Origin: Heterorhizobium halophytocola | GTDB lineage: Bacteria > Pseudomonadota > Alphaproteobacteria > Rhizobiales > Rhizobiaceae | Reading direction: 5' to 3' | DNA length: 64,000 nucleotides | NCBI RefSeq assembly: GCF_017873095.1 | Contig: NZ_JAGGJU010000006.1 | Location: 62,001 to 126,000, forward strand | In this document: positions 47,155-56,125 of the stretch, piece after piece | Position numbering within the stretch: the first letter of the stretch is position 1 | How the letters are laid out: every line of letters begins with the position of its first letter | Notes under the pieces: generated by a model | The model's database searches: none | What the model saw: the letters and a program-made list of their open reading frames with translations, nothing else | What the model was told of the DNA's origin: nothing | Made by a program: the position numbers and the translations under genes

Positions 47155-47183
47155 AAAGAAAAAGCGGCCCGTGAGGACCGCTT
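47155..47183 (-). terminator. Intrinsic terminator of icd
   Basis: On the minus strand AAGCGGTCC pairs with GGGCCGCTT (one G-U pair) around a TCAC tetraloop, followed by TTTTTCTTT. It lies about 28 bases after the icd stop codon. Confidence 0.85.
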
Positions 47184-47210
47184 CATCTTGTCTTTGCTGC
47201 AGCTAATGGC

Positions 47211-48425
47211 TCAGGCGGCCATGGCCTTCTGCAGGTTTTCGTCGATCTTGTCGAGGAAGGCGGTGGTCGAGAGCCACGGCTGATCCGGACCGATCAGGAG
47301 CGCGAGATCCTTGGTCATGTGACCGGACTCGACGGTCGAGATGCAGACCTTTTCCAGCGTTTCGGCGAAGGTCGCGAGCTCGGCATTGCCGTCGAGCTTG
47401 GCGCGGTGGGCAAGGCCACGGGTCCAGGCGAAGATCGAGGCGATCGAGTTGGTCGAGGTTTCCTGACCCTTCTGGTGCTGGCGGTAGTGGCGCGTCACGG
47501 TGCCGTGGGCGGCTTCCGCTTCGACCGTCTGGCCATCCGGGGTCATCAGCACCGAGGTCATCAGGCCGAGCGAGCCGAAGCCTTGGGCAACGATGTCGGA
47601 CTGGACGTCGCCATCATAGTTCTTGCAGGCCCAGACATAGCCGCCGGACCACTTGAGCGCCGAGGCGACCATGTCGTCGATCAGGCGGTGTTCGTACCAG
47701 ATCTTGGCTTCCTCGAACTTCTCCTTGAATTCCTTGTCGAACACTTCCTGGAACAGATCCTTGAAGCGGCCGTCATAGGCCTTGAGGATGGTGTTCTTGG
47801 TCGACAGGTAGCAAGGCACGCCGCGCTGGAGCGAATAGTTGAACGAGGCGCGGGCGAAATCGATGATCGAGTCGTCGAGGTTGTACATCGCCATGGCAAC
47901 GCCGGAGGACGGGGCGTCGAACACGTCGCGCTCGATCGTTTCGCCGTCTTCGCCGACGAACTTGATCGTCAGCTTGCCCTTGCCGGGAAATTTGAAATCG
48001 GTGGCGCGGTACTGGTCGCCGAAGGCGTGACGGCCGACGATGATCGGCTTGGTCCAGCCCGGAACCAGACGCGGCACGTTCTTCATGATGATCGGCTCGC
48101 GGAAGATCACGCCGCCGAGGATGTTGCGGATCGTGCCGTTCGGCGAACGCCACATCTTCTTCAGGCCGAACTCCTCGACGCGGCCTTCGTCGGGCGTGAT
48201 CGTGGCGCATTTGATGCCGACGCCGTGCTTCTTGATCGCATTGGCGGCATCGATGGTGATCTGGTCGTCGGTTTCGTCACGCTTCTGGACCGAGAGGTCG
48301 TAATACTCGATCTTCAGGTCAAGGTAGGGCAGGATCAGCTTGTCCTTGATGAACTGCCAGATGATGCGTGTCATCTCGTCGCCGTCGAGATCGACGACCG
48401 GATTTTCAACCTTGATCTTGTTCAT
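47211..48425 (-). CDS. icd: NADP-dependent isocitrate dehydrogenase
   Basis: The 404-residue enzyme converts isocitrate to 2-oxoglutarate with NADPH formation in the TCA cycle. It is the eukaryote-like type II form: [75 protein letters not shown] and [14 protein letters not shown]. Length equals the rhizobial norm. The ATG at 48425 has AAGAGG upstream. It ends at a strong terminator. Confidence 0.98.
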   Translation of the reverse strand: MNKIKVENPVVDLDGDEMTRIIWQFIKDKLILPYLDLKIEYYDLSVQKRDETDDQITIDAANAIKKHGVGIKCATITPDEGRVEEFGLKKMWRSPNGTIRNILGGVIFREPIIMKNVPRLVPGWTKPIIVGRHAFGDQYRATDFKFPGKGKLTIKFVGEDGETIERDVFDAPSSGVAMAMYNLDDSIIDFARASFNYSLQRGVPCYLSTKNTILKAYDGRFKDLFQEVFDKEFKEKFEEAKIWYEHRLIDDMVASALKWSGGYVWACKNYDGDVQSDIVAQGFGSLGLMTSVLMTPDGQTVEAEAAHGTVTRHYRQHQKGQETSTNSIASIFAWTRGLAHRAKLDGNAELATFAETLEKVCISTVESGHMTKDLALLIGPDQPWLSTTAFLDKIDENLQKAMAA

Positions 48426-48671
48426 GAAATGCCTCTTGAACTGCTGGGGGGAGCAATGTCCCGGGGGTGGTGATAACCAATGTGGGAGCGCTATAGCATC
48501 GCCGGCTGGAACTGCAAAGAAGGACGGCGCGCCAGATGACGTTTTTCATCGGCGCCAGAGCCGATTCCGCCAGCTGGCGCGCGCGGCTGAGCACGTTCTG
48601 CGTGCTTGAGCTTTGCAGACCCGGCGCTATTGTGCGGTCGCAGACGTCCAGGAGGGGTGGGGAGAGACGGC

Positions 48672-49193
48672 ATGAAATCTTTGGTCGTGAGCATGGTTCT
48701 GGCACTTGCCGGCGGCAGTGCCTGTGCGCAGGATATGACGGCGCCCGTTCGCCAGCTGATCGAGATCGCGGCCGGCAACTGGGCCGTGACGGATCCGACC
48801 GAGGACGAGGTCTTCGGCGAGGAGCAGCTGGCGCGGCTTTTCAGCACGGGATTTGCCGCGGACTACCGGGCCGCCGCCCTGCATCCGGCCTATGACCTGC
48901 CCGAAGGCGAGACGAGCGGCTATCCGTTCGACTACGATCCGATCGCCCAGGGGCAGGACGGCTGCGCCTTCGAGAACATCCGGATCGTCGACGAGGGCGA
49001 TGGTGCGGTCACCGCCCGTTTCCAGAACCACCTCTGTTTCGGCGACACGGCAGACGACAAGGCCGATACCGTGCTGGTGTTTTCCGTGACGGAAGAGGGC
49101 GGGCATCCGGTTATCGACGACTTCAGACCCGAGCGGGATGGCGAAAACGGCGGATCGATCCGGCAGGAGCTGCGCGAGATCGCCGCGCAATGA
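48672..49193 (+). CDS. Secreted protein of unknown function
   Basis: The 173-residue product has a short signal peptide (MKSLVVSMVLALAGGSACA). The acidic mature domain contains one Cys pair (QDGCAFENI, FQNHLCFGD) and ends with DDFRPERDGENGGSIRQEL, a layout seen in small DUF3828-like or NTF2-like periplasmic proteins; that assignment is tentative. The start is the ATG at 48672 with GGAGAG upstream, not the earlier in-frame ATG at 48606. Divergent from icd. Confidence 0.68.
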   Translation: MKSLVVSMVLALAGGSACAQDMTAPVRQLIEIAAGNWAVTDPTEDEVFGEEQLARLFSTGFAADYRAAALHPAYDLPEGETSGYPFDYDPIAQGQDGCAFENIRIVDEGDGAVTARFQNHLCFGDTADDKADTVLVFSVTEEGGHPVIDDFRPERDGENGGSIRQELREIAAQ

Positions 49194-49284
49194 CGCGGCA
49201 AAGGCGGCGGTTTACCTGTGGCTTTGATTTTGTCGCGGCTTTGTGCCACTGAGACCGCCGTTTGAAGAAATGCGGATGACGATC

Positions 49285-50103
49285 ATGGCAGGGACCAACA
49301 GCGAGCGCGAATTGATGGCCGAAGGGCCGGTAATCATTCTGGTCGAGCCGCAGCTCGGCGAGAATATCGGCATGGTCGCGCGGGCCATGGCCAATTTCGG
49401 CCTCTGGGAACTGCGCCTGGTCAATCCGCGCGACGGCTGGCCGAGCGAGAAGGCGCGCTCCGCCGCCTCCAAGGCCGACCATGTGATCGATGCCACCCGG
49501 GTCTACGACACGCTGGAAGAGGCGATCGCCGATCTCAATTTCGTCTATGCGACCACCGCGCGCGAACGCGACGGCTTCAAGCCGGTTCGCTCGCCGGTGG
49601 TGGCCGCCGCCACCTTGCGGGCGAAATTCTCGGCCGAGGAACGCACCGGCATTCTCTTCGGCCGTGAGCGCTGGGGGCTCACCAACGAAGAGGTGGCACT
49701 CGCCGACGAGCTCGTCACCTTTCCGGTCAATCCCGCCTTCGCCTCGCTGAATATCGCCCAGGCGGTGCTGTTGATGTCCTATGAGTGGATGAAATCCGGC
49801 ATGGAGGATCTGGGCGAGACCCGGTTCCAGGCGGCCGAGCAGCGTCCTGCGACCAAGGACCAGCTGGTCGGCCTGTTCGAGCAGGTGGAGGAGGCGCTCG
49901 ATGCGCGCGGCTATTTCCGGCCGGAGGGCAAGCGGCAGCGGATGATCGAGAACTTGCGCGCCGTCCTGTCGCGCCGGGCCTTCACCGAACCGGAAATCAA
50001 TGTGCTGCGCGGCGTCTTCCGGACTTTCGATCGCTACAGCCGGCAGAATCCGAGGGGCCTGTCACGGCCCGACGAGCCGGATGCGATAGAGACTGACGAA
50101 TAG
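49285..50103 (+). CDS. TrmJ-like SpoU-family tRNA/rRNA methyltransferase
   Basis: The 272-residue SPOUT methyltransferase has motif 1 ILVEPQLGENIGMVARAMAN, motif 2 TGILFGRERWGLTNEEVALA and motif 3 PVNPAFASLNIAQAVLLMSY. A C-terminal helical extension (residues 170-272) is as in TrmJ, which 2'-O-methylates position 32 of tRNAs. In-frame ATGs at 49270, 49276 and 49285 compete; the last gives the conserved MAGTNSE start. Confidence 0.9.
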   Translation: MAGTNSERELMAEGPVIILVEPQLGENIGMVARAMANFGLWELRLVNPRDGWPSEKARSAASKADHVIDATRVYDTLEEAIADLNFVYATTARERDGFKPVRSPVVAAATLRAKFSAEERTGILFGRERWGLTNEEVALADELVTFPVNPAFASLNIAQAVLLMSYEWMKSGMEDLGETRFQAAEQRPATKDQLVGLFEQVEEALDARGYFRPEGKRQRMIENLRAVLSRRAFTEPEINVLRGVFRTFDRYSRQNPRGLSRPDEPDAIETDE

Positions 50104-50207
50104 CAGGTCCGCAGTCCCGGCTTTGACATCCTGGACGCCAATCGTGTTGATGGTCATGCGCGGCGTTTGAACGCGGCCGGGCGGGCTGAAGGGGCAAGGG
50201 AGCGGCC

Positions 50208-52157
50208 GTGAGGATCATCACCGGGGTAATGGACAACCTGCTCGGCATCGACCCGGCCTTGGTCCGGCTGAAGCTCGGTGCACGCGTGCTCGTCGGCCTG
50301 GTGCTGGCGGTGGCCGTCGCTGCGGCGTTTTCAAACTTCATCCATCCGATGCCTGTCGCCGGCTATGCCCTCGGCATCGCGCTGTCCATCCAGGGCGTGC
50401 TGGTGGTGCGCGACAACGGCATCAGGGCACAGACCTGGACGCGCATCCTCGGCATTCTCGTCGCATCCGTCGTGCTGGTGCTGGGTGCGGCGCTCGAACC
50501 CTATCGCGTCGCCAGCGATGCGGCATTTCTGGTGGTGATCTTTCTCGCAGCTTTGGCGCGGTCGGCCGGCCCGCGCTACACGGCGCTCGGGATGTATGCC
50601 TTCATGACCTATTTCATGGCGGCCTATTTTCATCCGGCGCTTGCCGACGTGCCCTATGCGATCATCGGCATCGCGATTTCCGCCATCGTCGCGCAGGTCG
50701 TGCGGTTCGTCATCATTCCTGAAAACCGGCTGAATTCTCTAAAGGGCGCCGTGCGGGCCGCGCTGCAAAGGGTCGACGCCATCCTGTTCGACCTCGGTGA
50801 GATATCCGCGCGCGGCAGGCTGGACGAGCAGGATCGAAAGCAGTTGCGCCGCCGGGCACATCGGCTGAAGCAGGCCGTCCTGATGGCGCAGGGGCTGCTG
50901 GCTGGCGACGAGGCCGCCTCGGAGGACGCGGTCGTGCTCGATCTGCAGGTCCAGCTGGTCGAGCTTCAGCTCGCCGCGGAAAGCCTGATCGTCAGCGCCC
51001 GCGAAAGCCTGCTGCCGGCAGAGGTGCTGTTCGCCGGGCTCGGCGATCTTGGTCATCTGGCGCCCGAGGCGGATCCGGCGACGGGGCCGTTGAGCGACGC
51101 GCACCGGGCGCTCGACTGGCTGCTGGCGGCCAAGGCGGCGCTGGCCCGCGACATTCCCGCCATCCAGATCCTGCCCGGCCAGAAGCCGGACGCGGCCGGG
51201 CCGGGCCTTTCGGCAATGCTCGAGCGCAAGGCCCTGATGACGGCGGTGCAGGTGACGCTGGCGGCCGGGATCGCCATGGGCTTCGGTCTGGCCCTGTCGC
51301 GCGAACGCTGGTTCTGGGCCGTCATCAGCGCCTTTTTGGTGTTCGTCAACACGCGGTCGCGCGGCGATACCGCCGTGCGGGCGACGCAGCGCGCGCTCGG
51401 CACGCTGTTCGGCATTTTCGTCGGGCTCGGCATCGGTCTGCTGATCGGCGACTGGAAGATCCCGACGGCGCTTCTTGCGCTGTCCAGCCTGTTCTTCGCC
51501 TTTTACAGCCTGCCGGTGTCCTATGCGCGAATGACCTTCTTCATCTCGGCAGCGCTGGCGCTGGTCTATGCGCTGATGGGCGTGCTGACCGTGGAACTTG
51601 CCTGGCTGCGGGTCGAGGAGACGGTGATCGGCACGCTGGCTGGCATGCTGGTGTCGGCGACGGTGTTTCCGACCCGGTCGCGGGTGCCGCTGGAAGCCGC
51701 GGTTGCCGGCTATTATGCAGCCTTGCGCGCACTGCTGGAGGCGCTCGGCGGGCGCGCGGCGCCGGCAGCCACGATGCGTCGTCTTGCCCAGGATCTCGAC
51801 CAGGCCTATGGCGGGCTGGTCGATGCCGCAAGGCCGATCGGGACGCCGTGGCAGGTGGTGACCCGGCCCGGCAAGGTGCGCCAGACCTTGTCGCTGTTTC
51901 TTGCCACCACCTATTGGGCAAGGCTTGCCGCGCGGCAGGGCCCGTTGAACGACGGCGCGCCGGACGCGATGACCACGGACAAGCTTCTGGCGCGGCTCGA
52001 CGACCTGCAGGCGCGCAAGGCCGAATGTTTCTATATCGACCGCGACCGCAGTGCCTCGGCCCCCTTGCGTGGCGTGTCGAGTTTTCCCCGCGCGCCGGAC
52101 GACACGCTGAGTGCGCTGGACGCCACGATGGCCCGCCTCTATCCCGAGGACCGGTGA
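50208..52157 (+). CDS. FUSC-family (aromatic acid exporter type) membrane protein
   Basis: The 649-residue protein has the duplicated FUSC layout: a membrane block at about 25-160 (LVGLVLAVAVAAAFSNFIHP, PVAGYALGIALSI), a soluble coiled-coil region (175-330), a second membrane block at 345-480 (RERWFWAVISAFLVFVNTRS, RGDTAVRATQRALGTLFGI) and a cytoplasmic tail. Relatives (AaeB/YccS types) export aromatic acids or modulate the envelope; no AaeA-type partner is adjacent. The start is GTG at 50208, six bases after GGGAG. Confidence 0.85.
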   Translation: MRIITGVMDNLLGIDPALVRLKLGARVLVGLVLAVAVAAAFSNFIHPMPVAGYALGIALSIQGVLVVRDNGIRAQTWTRILGILVASVVLVLGAALEPYRVASDAAFLVVIFLAALARSAGPRYTALGMYAFMTYFMAAYFHPALADVPYAIIGIAISAIVAQVVRFVIIPENRLNSLKGAVRAALQRVDAILFDLGEISARGRLDEQDRKQLRRRAHRLKQAVLMAQGLLAGDEAASEDAVVLDLQVQLVELQLAAESLIVSARESLLPAEVLFAGLGDLGHLAPEADPATGPLSDAHRALDWLLAAKAALARDIPAIQILPGQKPDAAGPGLSAMLERKALMTAVQVTLAAGIAMGFGLALSRERWFWAVISAFLVFVNTRSRGDTAVRATQRALGTLFGIFVGLGIGLLIGDWKIPTALLALSSLFFAFYSLPVSYARMTFFISAALALVYALMGVLTVELAWLRVEETVIGTLAGMLVSATVFPTRSRVPLEAAVAGYYAALRALLEALGGRAAPAATMRRLAQDLDQAYGGLVDAARPIGTPWQVVTRPGKVRQTLSLFLATTYWARLAARQGPLNDGAPDAMTTDKLLARLDDLQARKAECFYIDRDRSASAPLRGVSSFPRAPDDTLSALDATMARLYPEDR

Positions 52158-52297
52158 AGGATGCGCCGACTGCCGAATTCGTGTCGCAAAGTTGCGGCAG
52201 CGTGTCGGCTGAACACGCCCGGCCTTGCCGTTCGTCACGGTGCGGGGTAGGGCGGACGCGGTCTGCCGGTCCGAGGGGCATAGGAGGGACATAGGGA

Positions 52298-53089
52298 ATG
52301 GTCGAGGAACTGAAGCCTGTTCTGGTATTCGATTCGGGGATAGGTGGTCTGACGGTGCTGCGCGAGGCGCGGGTGCTGATGCCGGAGCGGCCGTTTCTCT
52401 ACGTTGCCGATGATGCAGGCTTTCCCTATGGCGCATGGGACGAGGCGCCGCTCAGTGCCCGCATTCTCGATCTCTTCGAAACGCTGTTCGACGCCCACGA
52501 TCCGCAGGCCGTCATCATTGCCTGCAACACCGCCTTCACGCTTGCCGGTGCGGATCTGCGGGCGCGATTTGCCGATCGCTGCTTCATCGGCACGGTGCCG
52601 GCCATCAAGCCTGCGGCAGAGCGCACGAGGTCCGGCCTGATTTCCGTGCTTGCGACGCCCGGCACTGTCAAGCGCGCCTATACCCGTGAGCTGATCCAGT
52701 CCTTTGCCGGGCGCTGTCACGTGCGTCTCGTCGGGTCGCAAAACCTCGCACGCATGGCCGAAGCCTATATCCGCGGCGAGACGGCACCCGACGACGATGT
52801 GCTGGCGGAGATCGCGCCCTGCTTCATCGAGGAAGACGGACGGCGCACCGATATCGTCGTGCTTGCCTGCACCCATTATCCGTTCATGGCCAATGTGTTT
52901 CGCCGTCTGGCACCCTGGCCGGTCGACTGGATCGATCCTGCCGAGGCGATCGCCCGCCAGGCGCGGCGGCTGGTGCCGCAGGTGGAAGGCGCGGACCCGT
53001 CGCATGGCTGGGATCAGGCTATATTCACCTCCGGCCTGCCCGATTTTTCGACGCGCCGGCTGATGCAGGGCTTCGGCCTGAAGATCTGA
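52298..53089 (+). CDS. murI: Glutamate racemase
   Basis: The 263-residue cytoplasmic enzyme makes D-glutamate for peptidoglycan. Family motifs: [23 protein letters not shown], the first catalytic Cys in IIACNTAFT and the second in [14 protein letters not shown] and AGGGA precede the ATG at 52298. It stands alone between the FUSC gene and a noncoding stretch. Confidence 0.95.
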   Translation: MVEELKPVLVFDSGIGGLTVLREARVLMPERPFLYVADDAGFPYGAWDEAPLSARILDLFETLFDAHDPQAVIIACNTAFTLAGADLRARFADRCFIGTVPAIKPAAERTRSGLISVLATPGTVKRAYTRELIQSFAGRCHVRLVGSQNLARMAEAYIRGETAPDDDVLAEIAPCFIEEDGRRTDIVVLACTHYPFMANVFRRLAPWPVDWIDPAEAIARQARRLVPQVEGADPSHGWDQAIFTSGLPDFSTRRLMQGFGLKI

Positions 53090-53235
53090 CCAGCCCTACC
53101 GGCGGATCTCGCAGTTGTTGCTGAAGAGCAACAGATGCGACACTTTGTCTGCAATCGCGAATTGCACGCTTGCCGACCCGAGGGATGCATGGCAGTCTTC
53201 CGGCCATCCGCAACTCAAACCTAAGGAGGCGTTCG

Positions 53236-53340
53236 ATGACCCATATTCTCGTGCTTATGCGCCTCTCTGGCGGATCGGCCTTTCCCTTGATGAACCTTGC
53301 GACAGGTAATCAGGCAGGCCGAACCTTCCGGGCGCTTTAG
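53236..53340 (+). CDS. Candidate 34-residue small protein
   Basis: An ideal Shine-Dalgarno AAGGAGG lies six bases before an ATG opening a 34-residue frame (MTHILVLMRLSGGSAFPLMN, then LATGNQAGRTFRAL). It lies in a 408-base gap between murI and the DUF1127 gene. The product has no signal peptide or recognisable domain and may be a leader peptide or a small protein. Support is the ribosome binding site only. Elsewhere in the gap a hairpin at 53116-53133 (TGTTGCT/AGCAACA) is visible. Confidence 0.35.
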   Translation: MTHILVLMRLSGGSAFPLMNLATGNQAGRTFRAL

Positions 53341-53497
53341 TCCGGAATATCAGCGCTTTGGCGTTTTCCTGAACTCTCTGTCATAATCGCGTTGATCGAT
53401 AGCTTTCCTGCGTTCGCAGATCGCTGCTCTCGCCATCATCGCGTCATTCCATTTTTATGAGGACCTGGTGGCCGAGGGGCTCCGGGAATGAGCCGTC

Positions 53498-53731
53498 ATG
53501 GGTAAAATACAATTGGTGATTGAAGACGTCGATGACGTCATCGAACAAGTCTACAGACGTTTCGGCGTGCGCCGGGTGATCCGTTCGCTGCTGCGGGCCA
53601 TGACCAGGCGTCGCCACTACAACAATGCGCTGGCCAATCTCTCCGACAGGATGCTGCGCGATGTCGGGATGCCCCTCAAAGAGAAGCGTTTTCCGGTGCA
53701 CCCGCTCGATGTGATCCTGCCGCCGTTTTAA
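53498..53731 (+). CDS. DUF1127 small protein
   Basis: The 77-residue protein ends with the DUF1127 motif RRHYNNALANLSDRMLRDVG followed by a short tail. The N-terminus (MGKIQLVIEDVDDVIEQVYR) is an extra acidic segment. DUF1127 proteins are small, Arg-rich and widespread in alphaproteobacteria; some bind RNA or influence stress and carbon metabolism. It ends 10 bases from the convergent ArsR-type gene. A second DUF1127 gene lies beyond it. Confidence 0.85.
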   Translation: MGKIQLVIEDVDDVIEQVYRRFGVRRVIRSLLRAMTRRRHYNNALANLSDRMLRDVGMPLKEKRFPVHPLDVILPPF

Positions 53732-53740
53732 GGGCCGGGA

Positions 53741-54460
53741 TCAGGCCGCGTCGATGGCAAGATCGGACTGCGCGATGTCAAAAACGTCGCGCAGTCCCCG
53801 TTCGCCCGCGGGGGTGAGGTCAAGTGCCCGGCTGCTGCTTCCCGCGCGCAGCCAGTTGAGGTCCTTCGTGCGTTTCAGGATCGCCGCGCCGAGCCGGCCG
53901 CCGAGATGCATGCGCCGCTCGCTCCAGTCCAGGCAGCAGCGGCAAAGCGGGCGATGGCTGCCGGGTCTCGGATCGAGATCTATGCCGAAATCGCAGAAGA
54001 ACCGGCGGCCCTCGTCGGTGACAAGACCGGCGCCGTCGTCGATCTGGATATAGCCGGCAGATGTCAGCCGGTCGGCGATCGCGACCGCAATCCGCCCCGC
54101 GAGATGGTCGTAGCAGGTGCGGGCACGGCGCATGGCCACGTCCTTCGGCCCCGTCGGGCGATGCCGTTTGGGCCCGAGGCTCGCAAGCGTCGTCAGCTGT
54201 TCCAGAGCGTCCACGACATTCTGCGAGGCCAGGCGATAATAGCGATGCCGGCCCTGCTTCTCGACGGCGACAAGCTTGCCATCCAGCAGCTTCGCCAGAT
54301 GGCCGCTGGTCGTCTGGGCGCTCACCCGGGCATGCCATGAAAGCTCGGTCGCCGTCAGCGCCTTGCCGCCCATCAGGGCGGAGAGGATGTTGGCGCGGGC
54401 TACATCGCCGATCAGGGCGCCGATCTCGGCGATCGATATGGGGTTGGCCATCTCGTTCAT
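53741..54460 (-). CDS. ArsR-family helix-turn-helix regulator
   Basis: The 239-residue protein has an N-terminal winged helix of ArsR type (about 5-85: DVARANILSALMGGKALTAT, SAQTTSGHLAKLLDGKLV, KQGRHRYYRLAS) and a C-terminal domain with HRPLCRCCLDWSERRMHLGG, found in a subgroup of ArsR-like regulators. The Cys cluster (LCRCC) could sense metal or redox state; this is inference. It is divergent from the second DUF1127 gene and MFS transporter, a common regulator-target arrangement. Confidence 0.9.
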   Translation of the reverse strand: MNEMANPISIAEIGALIGDVARANILSALMGGKALTATELSWHARVSAQTTSGHLAKLLDGKLVAVEKQGRHRYYRLASQNVVDALEQLTTLASLGPKRHRPTGPKDVAMRRARTCYDHLAGRIAVAIADRLTSAGYIQIDDGAGLVTDEGRRFFCDFGIDLDPRPGSHRPLCRCCLDWSERRMHLGGRLGAAILKRTKDLNWLRAGSSSRALDLTPAGERGLRDVFDIAQSDLAIDAA

Positions 54461-54585
54461 GGCTCCAGTCTAGCGCGAGAACCGCCACGCGTCATGCCCC
54501 GACAGTTCGGCCGGGGCCGAAGCATCCGGAGGGCAGGGCAGGCTATTTCGCTCTCGGCTTGAAAACCTGACCGGAGGGTGATGCG

Positions 54586-54804
54586 ATGGGCGAGACTGAC
54601 AGGAACGGGCCGATGGCCGATGACAGCGCCGATACCGGCGTTGCGCGCGGGTTGAGGCACCGCCTGTGGCTGTGCCTGTGGCGCTGGCGGCACCGCCGCC
54701 GCAGTCGCCGTCACCTGATGGCACTGGACGATCGGCTGCTGGCCGATATCGGCCTGTCGCGGTCCGTGGCGAAACGGCAGGGCGAGCGGCATTTCTGGTG
54801 CTGA
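54586..54804 (+). CDS. DUF1127 small protein
   Basis: The 72-residue protein has a short acidic N-terminus and the DUF1127 core HLMALDDRLLADIGLSRSVA after an Arg/Trp-rich stretch (LWRWRHRRRSRRH). GGAGGG lies eight bases before the ATG at 54586. It is divergent from the ArsR-type regulator and precedes an MFS gene by 69 bases, so co-transcription is likely. Confidence 0.85.
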   Translation: MGETDRNGPMADDSADTGVARGLRHRLWLCLWRWRHRRRSRRHLMALDDRLLADIGLSRSVAKRQGERHFWC

Positions 54805-54873
54805 CGAATTTCGGCTAGTCTGCGGGCATCATACCGATTCTGCGTCTTCCTCCCATCCGACGAGCGCTTCTTC

Positions 54874-56034
54874 ATGTCACCCGTGCGACTGATCATGGCC
54901 ATCTTTTTTTTGCAGCCGATCGCCTTCGGCGCCTGGCTGCCGCGCATTCCCGACATTCAGGCGCGCCTGGCCATCGGTCCCGGCGATCTGGCGATCGCGC
55001 TGATCGGCATGCCCGTCGGCATTCTTGTCATGCTGCCCTTCGCCGGCCGGCTGGTCGCGCGGATCGGCAGCAGGCAGGCGATCCTCTACGGCTTCTGGAT
55101 CTTTCTCGGCCTGGTTTTCGTGCCGGCCCTGTCCGGCAGCGTGGGCATGCTGTTCGCCACGCTGATGCTGCTCGGGGCGGCGATGACGACGATGGAGCTC
55201 AGCCTGAATGTCGAGGCCGATCAGATCGAGAAGATGTGCGGGCGGCTGATCATGAACCGCTGCCATGGTTTCTGGAGCCTCGGCATCATGGCCGGCAGCC
55301 TGATCGGTGGGGCGCTGGCCTCGCTCGGCCTCGGCCCGGCGCCGGCGGTCTTCGCGGTCGCGATCGTCGTTCTGCCGGCCGGCCTGTTCGTCGGTGTCCG
55401 GCTGCCGAAAGCGGAAACCGCGGATGATGCGGTGGCGGTGGTGCGCTTGCCGTTCAAATTGCCGAGTGCGGCCCTTCTGGCGATCTGCCTGTTCACCTTC
55501 GGCATCACCATGACCGAGGGCGCGGTCGCCGACTGGTCTGCCGTCTATCTGCGCGACCTGTTTGCCACCAATGGCATCCTGACAGGCCTCGGTTACACGC
55601 TGTTTGCCCTGGTGGCGGCCGGCGGCCGCTTTGTCGGCGATCTTTTGAAGGCGCGGCTGGGCGCGGTGATGCTTGCACGCATCTGCGGCGTCTTTGCGCT
55701 GATCGGCATGCTGGTCGTCGTGATCGCACCCGTCCTGCCGGTGGCCTATCTGGGCTTCGTCATCGTCGGCTTCGGTGTGTCGGTCGGCTTTCCGCTGGCG
55801 GTCAGCGCATCGGCGGCACTGACCGACCGTCCGGCGGCAGCCAGTGTCGCGATCCTCTCCTTCATCGCATTGCTGGGCTTTCTGGTGGGGCCGCCGGTCA
55901 TCGGTTTTGCCGCCAAGGCCTTCGGATTGAAAACAGGGCTTGCCATGCTGCTGCCTGCCCTTGCTATAAGCCTGCTGCTGACAGGCGCGCTCACGACACA
56001 TGAGTCGCGCCAGCCTGAGCCTGAGCCGGCGTAA
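54874..56034 (+). CDS. MFS transporter (YbjJ-like)
   Basis: The 386-residue protein has twelve predicted helices and MFS features: FGAWLPRIPDIQARLAIGPG at the start, and the loop 2-3 signature RLVARIGSRQAIL. NVEADQIEKMCGRLIMNRCH in the middle is typical of the YbjJ-type group, whose substrates are unknown. It follows a DUF1127 gene and is divergent from an ArsR-type regulator that may control it. The ATG at 54874 has no clear Shine-Dalgarno. Confidence 0.88.
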   Translation: MSPVRLIMAIFFLQPIAFGAWLPRIPDIQARLAIGPGDLAIALIGMPVGILVMLPFAGRLVARIGSRQAILYGFWIFLGLVFVPALSGSVGMLFATLMLLGAAMTTMELSLNVEADQIEKMCGRLIMNRCHGFWSLGIMAGSLIGGALASLGLGPAPAVFAVAIVVLPAGLFVGVRLPKAETADDAVAVVRLPFKLPSAALLAICLFTFGITMTEGAVADWSAVYLRDLFATNGILTGLGYTLFALVAAGGRFVGDLLKARLGAVMLARICGVFALIGMLVVVIAPVLPVAYLGFVIVGFGVSVGFPLAVSASAALTDRPAAASVAILSFIALLGFLVGPPVIGFAAKAFGLKTGLAMLLPALAISLLLTGALTTHESRQPEPEPA

Positions 56035-56125
56035 TTGGCTGTGAGTAAGTCTGCGCCGGACAGCGCATTGCAGGACAGAACCTGCTAAATGAACACGATG
56101 CTCCAGATGTGAAGAGGTTGTTGCG

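Noticed and set aside
53377..53394. CTGTCAT followed by a partial repeat as a second Pho box
   Set aside because: Only one half matches; the second element does not fit CTGTCAY.
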